Part shown: piece by piece, positions 59,915 through 64,000 of the stretch | Layout of the letters: each line of letters begins with the position of its first letter | Numbering within the stretch: position 1 is the first letter of the stretch | Origin: Saccharothrix saharensis | Lineage (GTDB): Bacteria; Actinomycetota; Actinomycetes; Mycobacteriales; Pseudonocardiaceae | Direction of reading: 5' to 3' | Length of the DNA: 64,000 nt | NCBI RefSeq assembly: GCF_006716745.1 | Contig: NZ_VFPP01000001.1 | Location: 372,001 to 436,000 of the forward strand | The notes under the pieces: model-generated | The model's database searches: none | Told to the model about the DNA's origin: nothing | What the model saw: only the letters and a program-made list of their open reading frames with translations | Program-made: the position numbers and the translations under genes

Positions 59915-60594
59915 CACACCTCCCGACGCGTCGACCCGGGCGGCGCGCCGACATCGCGGTCGCCGTGACGTGACAGCCGTGCACCCGGAATCGCGGGCCC
60001 CCCATTGATCCGCACGACCCCAACCGTATTCGTGATCGACAACGCGCGCGGGCGTCCCGGCGAAAACCGGCGCGACGGCCCACCCCCGACCGCGCGCCCG
60101 GCCCAGCACCGGCGTCCGGTCGCCGTGCCACTGCTGCGCCGACCCGTCGGTCGCCGTTCGCCCCAACGCCGCAGTGCGCCGCGGGGAGTCGGCCGACAAC
60201 GCCAGCTCAGCGTCGTCGCAGCCGCCCGGCGCCCCGGTCAGTGAGGAGTTCATCGGCGCCTACAGCTCCGGGCCGCGGTCCTGGCGACGCGCTCGGGCAC
60301 CTGCCGCGCTCCGCCCGCCCTCGCCCACGGTCTGATGGACCGCTACGCCAGGGGAGCGGGCCGCACCGTCGTCGACCGGGCCGCCGACCACACCCACCTG
60401 TCCACGACCCCGACCCCGTGCGCGAAATCCCGTGGCGGACCCCGCGGCGCCCTGCTAGCTTTCCGGCGGCCGTGCGAGAGACCGAGGAGGTGGTACCCGT
60501 GACCGTGGTGACATGGGTGCTCCCCTCCGGGGTCACGGTCGGGCGATAGGTCGTCCGGGGGCGCCGTTCACGAGCACTCCCGAAAGGCACGACC
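59915..60594. other. 680-bp intergenic region with few readable features
   Basis: The left end must carry the marR promoter. No intact gene is evident between about 60000 and 60480; short protein-like stretches there are not supported by start signals. A 16-codon ORF with a strong ribosome site lies at 60499-60549. Confidence 0.5.
60499..60549 (+). CDS. Possible 16-residue leader peptide or micro-ORF
   Basis: GAGGAGGTGG is followed 5 nt later by GTG, opening a 16-codon frame (MTVVTWVLPSGVTVGR) that stops at TAG 60547-60549, 45 bp before the alpha/beta hydrolase start. CCGTGACC (60497-60504) and GGTCACGG (60531-60538) are exact complements, so the start codon lies in a possible hairpin. It could be a leader peptide controlling the downstream gene, a tiny secreted peptide, or chance. 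Confidence 0.35.
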   Translation: MTVVTWVLPSGVTVGR

Positions 60595-61326
60595 GTGCGC
60601 TTCACCTCGGAACGACACCTCGCCGACGACATCCTCGAACGCGAGTTCACCCTGGGCGACATCCCCGGCGTCCTGTGGACGCCCGCACCCGCCGCCCGAC
60701 CGGCACCGCTGATCCTGCTCGGCCACCCCGGTGGCCTCCGGGGCATGTACCCGCGACTGGCGGACCGGGCCCGGCACGCCGCGGCGGAGGGCTACGCGTC
60801 GGCCACCCTCGAACTGCCCGGCGCCGGCGACCGACCCCGCGACGCCGCCGCCGACCGCGCCCGGGCCGACCTGCGTCGGGCGCTGGCCGCCGGTGAGCCG
60901 GTCACCGACGACATCGTCGACCGGCTCGTCCTCCCGTTGGTCGACCGGGCCGTCCCGGAATGGCGCGCCGCCCTGGACGCCCTGCTCGACCTGCCCGGCA
61001 TCGACGGCCCGGTCGGGTACTCGGGCGGGGTGATCTCCATCGGCGTGCGGCTGGCCGCGGTCGAACCGCGGGTCAAGGCCGCCGTGCTGTTCGCCGGCAG
61101 CTTCGTGCCCCGCGCCGTGGTCGAGGAGGCCCGGAAGGTCACCGTCCCGCTGCTGGTCCTGCTGCAGTGGGACGACGAGCACAACGACCGGGGGATGGCA
61201 CTGGACCTGTTCGACGCCCTCGGCTCACCGGAGAAGACCTTGCACGCCAACACGGGCGGTCACACCGGCGTCCCGCGGTTCGAGGCAGACGACGCCAACC
61301 GGTTCTTCGCCCGGCACCTGACCTGA
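60595..61326 (+). CDS. Alpha/beta-hydrolase (dienelactone-hydrolase/esterase type)
   Basis: This 243-residue cytoplasmic alpha/beta-hydrolase has PLILLGHPGGLRGMYPRLADRARH (oxyanion region), the nucleophile elbow VGYSGGVIS, and LLVLLQWDDEHNDRGMAL with NTGGHTGVP providing the likely acid and His of the triad. A natural-product or xenobiotic esterase is possible; the substrate is unknown. The GTG at 60595 follows GAAAGG. A strong terminator follows at 61332. A short leader-like ORF lies just upstream. Confidence 0.88.
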   Translation: MRFTSERHLADDILEREFTLGDIPGVLWTPAPAARPAPLILLGHPGGLRGMYPRLADRARHAAAEGYASATLELPGAGDRPRDAAADRARADLRRALAAGEPVTDDIVDRLVLPLVDRAVPEWRAALDALLDLPGIDGPVGYSGGVISIGVRLAAVEPRVKAAVLFAGSFVPRAVVEEARKVTVPLLVLLQWDDEHNDRGMALDLFDALGSPEKTLHANTGGHTGVPRFEADDANRFFARHLT

Positions 61327-61331
61327 CCAGC

Positions 61332-61374
61332 ACCTCCGCTCATCGGGGACCGGCCGTCCCCGATGAGCGGAGGT
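61332..61374. terminator. Bidirectional stem-loop terminator
   Basis: ACCTCCGCTCATCGGGGAC (61332-61350) and its exact complement (61356-61374) form a 19-bp stem with a 5-nt loop between the convergent hydrolase and PP2C genes. Confidence 0.92.
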
Positions 61375-61482
61375 CGTCCTCGCGGTGCAGCGTGATCGTG
61401 GTCCAGGCGCCCACGTGCACCCGGTCACCCGGCTCCACCACCGCCCACCGGTCGGCACCTCGCGCCCCGACAACGCCAGACG

Positions 61483-62451
61483 TCAAGCGCCATGCGCACC
61501 CCGCAGCTGGACGACCACCACCGTGATGTTGTCGTGCCCGCCCGCCTTCAGCGCCACCTCCACCAACTCGCGCGCCACCTCGACCGGCGGCACGCCCCGG
61601 GGCAGCACCTCCAGCAGGTCCTCCGGCTCGGGCACGTAGTTCCACAGCCCGTCGCTGCACAGCACCAGCAGCCCCGGCGTCTCCACCTTGAACGTCACCG
61701 TCTGCGGCGCGTCCACACCGGAGTCCGCGCCCAACCACCGCGACAGCACGTGCGCCCGCCGGTCGGTCAGCGCCTCCTCCTCGGTCAGCACCCCTTCCGC
61801 CACCAGCTGCGCCGCCCACGTGTCGTCCGTGGTCAACCGCGCCGCGCCCGCCTCCCCGACCAGGTACGCGCGGCTGTCACCGACCCACCCGACCGTCGCC
61901 GAACCGTCCGTCACCACCGCCGACACGAACGTGCACGACGGCGCCACCTCGGCCGCCTCCGGCCGCGCCAACCGGCCCACCGCCTCGTTCGCCGCCACCA
62001 CCGCGTCCGTGGTCAGCGCCTCCGCGTCCATCCCGGACCGCAATCCCGTCAGCAGCACGTCCGCCGCCGTGTCCACCGCCTGCTGCGACGCCTGCTCGGC
62101 CCGCTCCGACGACGCCACCCCGTCGCACACCACCGCCGCCACACCACGCCCGCGCACCCGGCCGAACGCCATCGAGTCCTCGTTGCGCTGCCGCCGCTTG
62201 CCCCGGTCGCTCACCCCGGCCAGCCCCGGCAGCACGAACTCCACCCGGTCCCGCGCCGACGGCCGCGCCCGACCGCACTGCTCGCAGAACCCGTCCGCGT
62301 CGAACTCCTCGCCACCGCACGCGCACATCGGCGGCCACTGCGCCCCCGGACCACCCACCGGTGTCCGCTGCACCCGCAGGTTGCGCCCGCACGCCTCGCA
62401 GAAGCGGTCCTGCGACGTCACCGGCGACGCGCACTCGGGACAGGTTTCCAT
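61483..62451 (-). CDS. PP2C-type protein phosphatase with N-terminal zinc ribbons
   Basis: This 322-residue protein opens with two zinc-ribbon-like motifs (CPECASPV with CEACGRNL; CACGGEEF with CEQCGRAR) and continues as a PPM/PP2C Ser/Thr phosphatase domain. GLAGVSDRGKRRQRNEDS, VVCDGVASSERAEQAS, VGWVGDSRAYLV, LVLCSDGLWNYV and GGHDNITVVVV supply the metal-binding Asp residues. It starts 3 bp after the stop of the PknG-like kinase gene and is co-transcribed with it, so it probably reverses phosphorylation by that kinase. The zinc ribbons may mediate docking; this is an inference. Confidence 0.93.
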   Translation of the reverse strand: METCPECASPVTSQDRFCEACGRNLRVQRTPVGGPGAQWPPMCACGGEEFDADGFCEQCGRARPSARDRVEFVLPGLAGVSDRGKRRQRNEDSMAFGRVRGRGVAAVVCDGVASSERAEQASQQAVDTAADVLLTGLRSGMDAEALTTDAVVAANEAVGRLARPEAAEVAPSCTFVSAVVTDGSATVGWVGDSRAYLVGEAGAARLTTDDTWAAQLVAEGVLTEEEALTDRRAHVLSRWLGADSGVDAPQTVTFKVETPGLLVLCSDGLWNYVPEPEDLLEVLPRGVPPVEVARELVEVALKAGGHDNITVVVVQLRGAHGA

Positions 62452-62454
62452 GAT

Positions 62455-64000
62455 CTACACCAACGTCCTGGGCCGGACCGCGTTCGCGCGGTCGACGAGA
62501 GCGATGCGTTCCTCGGGGGTGTCGGCCAACCGCGCCAACTGCCGGTACCAGCGCTCCAGGCCCAACCGCAGCCCCGACTCGCTCACCTCGCAGTCCAGCA
62601 GCCTCGCCGCGGGCGGCGCCCCGCCACCGGGCAACGACTCCAACGCCACACCCAACAACTCCACGGTCAACCCGGCCCGCCTCGCCACGTCCAACTCCAA
62701 CCCCGACAGCCTCGCACCGGCCGCCATCACCTCCGCCAACGCCTCCGCCCCCGCGCACTCCCGGGCCGCCCCGAGCTGCGCCCGCACCGCCGCCACCTGC
62801 GCCGCCACGTGGTGGATCGACGTGTCCGGTACCGAGTGCAGCACCCGCACCGCCGCGTCCCGCCCACCCCGCGCCGACAACACCCTGGCCAGCCCGAACG
62901 CCGCCGACACGTACGCGTGGTCGGTGCGCCACACCACCTCGTACCCGGCCGCTGCCGCGTCCGGGTCGCCCACCGCCTCCGCGCACACCGCCACCGCCAG
63001 CTTCGGCGCGGCCTCGCCCGGCAACGCGTCACGGACCTGCTCGAACGCCGCCCGCGCCCGCCGCGCCCCGTCCGGGCCGCTCACCAGCGCCGCCACACCC
63101 CGGTACCAGCCGGGACGCCAGTCGTCCGGCGCGGGGGTCTCCGGGTCGTCCGGGTCGTCCGGGTCGAACGGCCACGCCAACGCGTCCAGCTCGCCCACCG
63201 CCTCGTCCACCCGGCCCGCCTCGATCAATGCCCGCACCACCTGCAACCGCACCTCGACCGTCTGCACCGGCGCCACCCGCAACGCCGCCACCACCTGGTC
63301 CGGGTCACCCGTCGTCGCCGCCGTCGCCAGGAACCCCGCCGCCGCGTCGGAGGTGTCCACCTGCGGCACCGGCAGCCCCGTCGCCGCCGCCCGCACGTCC
63401 AACCCGCCCTCCGTGCCGAACGCCCGCCGCTCCGGCGTGAACTGCCGCGACACACCCGGCCGCGGCACACCGTCCTGCTGCGCCAGCACCTCCCGCAGCA
63501 CACCGGTCAACTGCTCGGCCATCTCCTCCGCCGAGGCGAACCGCTGCTCCGGGTCGCGGTGCGCGGCCCGCAGCAGGAACCGGTGGAACGACTCGTGCCG
63601 ACGCAGCAGCGGCTGCTCCTCCGGGTCCGGCAACGATTCCCGGTAGCGGCCGCGGAAGTCGAACGGGAAGCTCATCACCGCCAACGCCCGGCCCACCGTG
63701 TACAGGTCGGAGGCCACCGACGGGCCGTCCGTGCCGATCTCCGGCGCCTGGTAGCCGATCGTGCCGTAGATGGGGGAGTGCCGGTCGTCCACGCGCCGCA
63801 CCGCGCCCAGGTCGATCAGCTTGAGCTGCTCCTCGGTCTGGATCACGTTGTCCGGCTTGAAGTCGCAGTACAGCAGCCCCACGCCGTGCAGGTAGCCCAA
63901 CGCGGGCAGCACCTCCAGCGCGTAGGCGATCGCCTGCGCCACCGGCAACGACTCCGTCCCCGTGCCCTCGGCCCGCAACTGCTTGATCATGTCCTTGACC
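62455..64000 (-). CDS. PknG-like serine/threonine protein kinase, partial
   Basis: The visible 515 residues are the C-terminal part of a PknG-type kinase. The kinase-domain remnant includes ALGYLHGVGLLYCDFKPDNVIQ (catalytic loop, C-D-F-K-P-D-N as in PknG), LKLIDLGAVRRVDD (D-L-G instead of DFG) and TIGYQAPEI, followed by FASAEEMAEQL. A long TPR-rich C-terminal domain follows (LRVAPVQTVEVRLQVVRAL, YRGVAALVSGPDGARRARAA, FGLARVLSARGG). The start and ATP-binding lobe lie beyond the right window edge. PknG controls 2-oxoglutarate metabolism through GarA/OdhI; this is known for relatives and not shown here. It shares an operon with the PP2C phosphatase. Confidence 0.93.
   Translation of the reverse strand, partial: VKDMIKQLRAEGTGTESLPVAQAIAYALEVLPALGYLHGVGLLYCDFKPDNVIQTEEQLKLIDLGAVRRVDDRHSPIYGTIGYQAPEIGTDGPSVASDLYTVGRALAVMSFPFDFRGRYRESLPDPEEQPLLRRHESFHRFLLRAAHRDPEQRFASAEEMAEQLTGVLREVLAQQDGVPRPGVSRQFTPERRAFGTEGGLDVRAAATGLPVPQVDTSDAAAGFLATAATTGDPDQVVAALRVAPVQTVEVRLQVVRALIEAGRVDEAVGELDALAWPFDPDDPDDPETPAPDDWRPGWYRGVAALVSGPDGARRARAAFEQVRDALPGEAAPKLAVAVCAEAVGDPDAAAAGYEVVWRTDHAYVSAAFGLARVLSARGGRDAAVRVLHSVPDTSIHHVAAQVAAVRAQLGAARECAGAEALAEVMAAGARLSGLELDVARRAGLTVELLGVALESLPGGGAPPAARLLDCEVSESGLRLGLERWYRQLARLADTPEERIALVDRANAVRPRTLV

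Overview
The window is very GC-rich actinobacterial DNA. GTG starts, C-ending codons, GTGA/ATGA/TTGA gene overlaps, probable leaderless promoters (TANNNT 6-8 nt before the start codon), a SARP/AfsR regulator, an F420-dependent enzyme, a DinB/mycothiol-type domain, an LARTG cell-wall sorting signal and a PknG-type kinase together suggest a filamentous actinomycete, probably Pseudonocardiaceae (Saccharothrix/Actinosynnema/Lentzea-like). The placement is inferred from gene content, not from a marker gene.

Layout. (a) 1-5.7 kb: a minus-strand operon with a readable cobalamin riboswitch in its leader, two surface proteins that look like the two halves of animal transcobalamin, then EcfT, a double ATPase EcfA and an S component cut by the window edge. 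(b) 5.8-9.5 kb: a P450, an EamA transporter and a secreted S8 protease. (c) 10.3-26.3 kb: a biosynthetic cluster. A 2025-residue type I PKS (ACP-KS-AT-DH-KR-ACP-carrier-TE) diverges from an operon of fatty-acyl-AMP ligase, secreted esterase of the antigen-85 superfamily, 14-TM exporter and a rifampin-phosphotransferase-like dikinase, followed by a SARP regulator. It resembles a compact FadD32-Pks13-Ag85 set. (d) 26.4-29.6 kb: a CBM2-Cip1-like secreted protein behind a CebR-type operator, facing a second S8 protease across a strong terminator. (e) 29.8-35.4 kb: a UvrA-like resistance ATPase and TetR regulator sharing two operator palindromes, a PrmC-like methyltransferase, a GNAT-DinB fusion and an internally shortened winged-helix protein. 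(f) 35.5-39.9 kb: PadR, SNF2 helicase and SWIM protein. (g) 40-47.4 kb: housekeeping genes (DUF5703-like, lipoprotein, zinc protease, aldo/keto reductase, F420 enzyme, UppP, histidine phosphatase) and a small OAA-like lectin. (h) 47.6-55.5 kb: a stand-alone tyrosine recombinase, ArsR, VOC, a metallo-hydrolase/propeller pair, an ECF42-type sigma factor with its DGPF partner, a SnoaL-like protein, a PEP-mutase-like enzyme and a thioesterase. (i) 55.5-64 kb: HrpA, MarR, an alpha/beta hydrolase, and a PP2C phosphatase with a PknG-like kinase.

How the genes work together. The first operon should capture and import cobalamin when it is scarce. In the PKS cluster the likely logic is: activate a fatty acid (FAAL), load it on the N-terminal ACP, extend, reduce and dehydrate it (PKS), release it (TE), export it (MFS), and transfer or hydrolyse it outside the cell (esterase), under SARP control. 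No tRNA, rRNA, CRISPR array or insertion sequence was recognised. All family assignments come from motifs read by eye; no database search was run.
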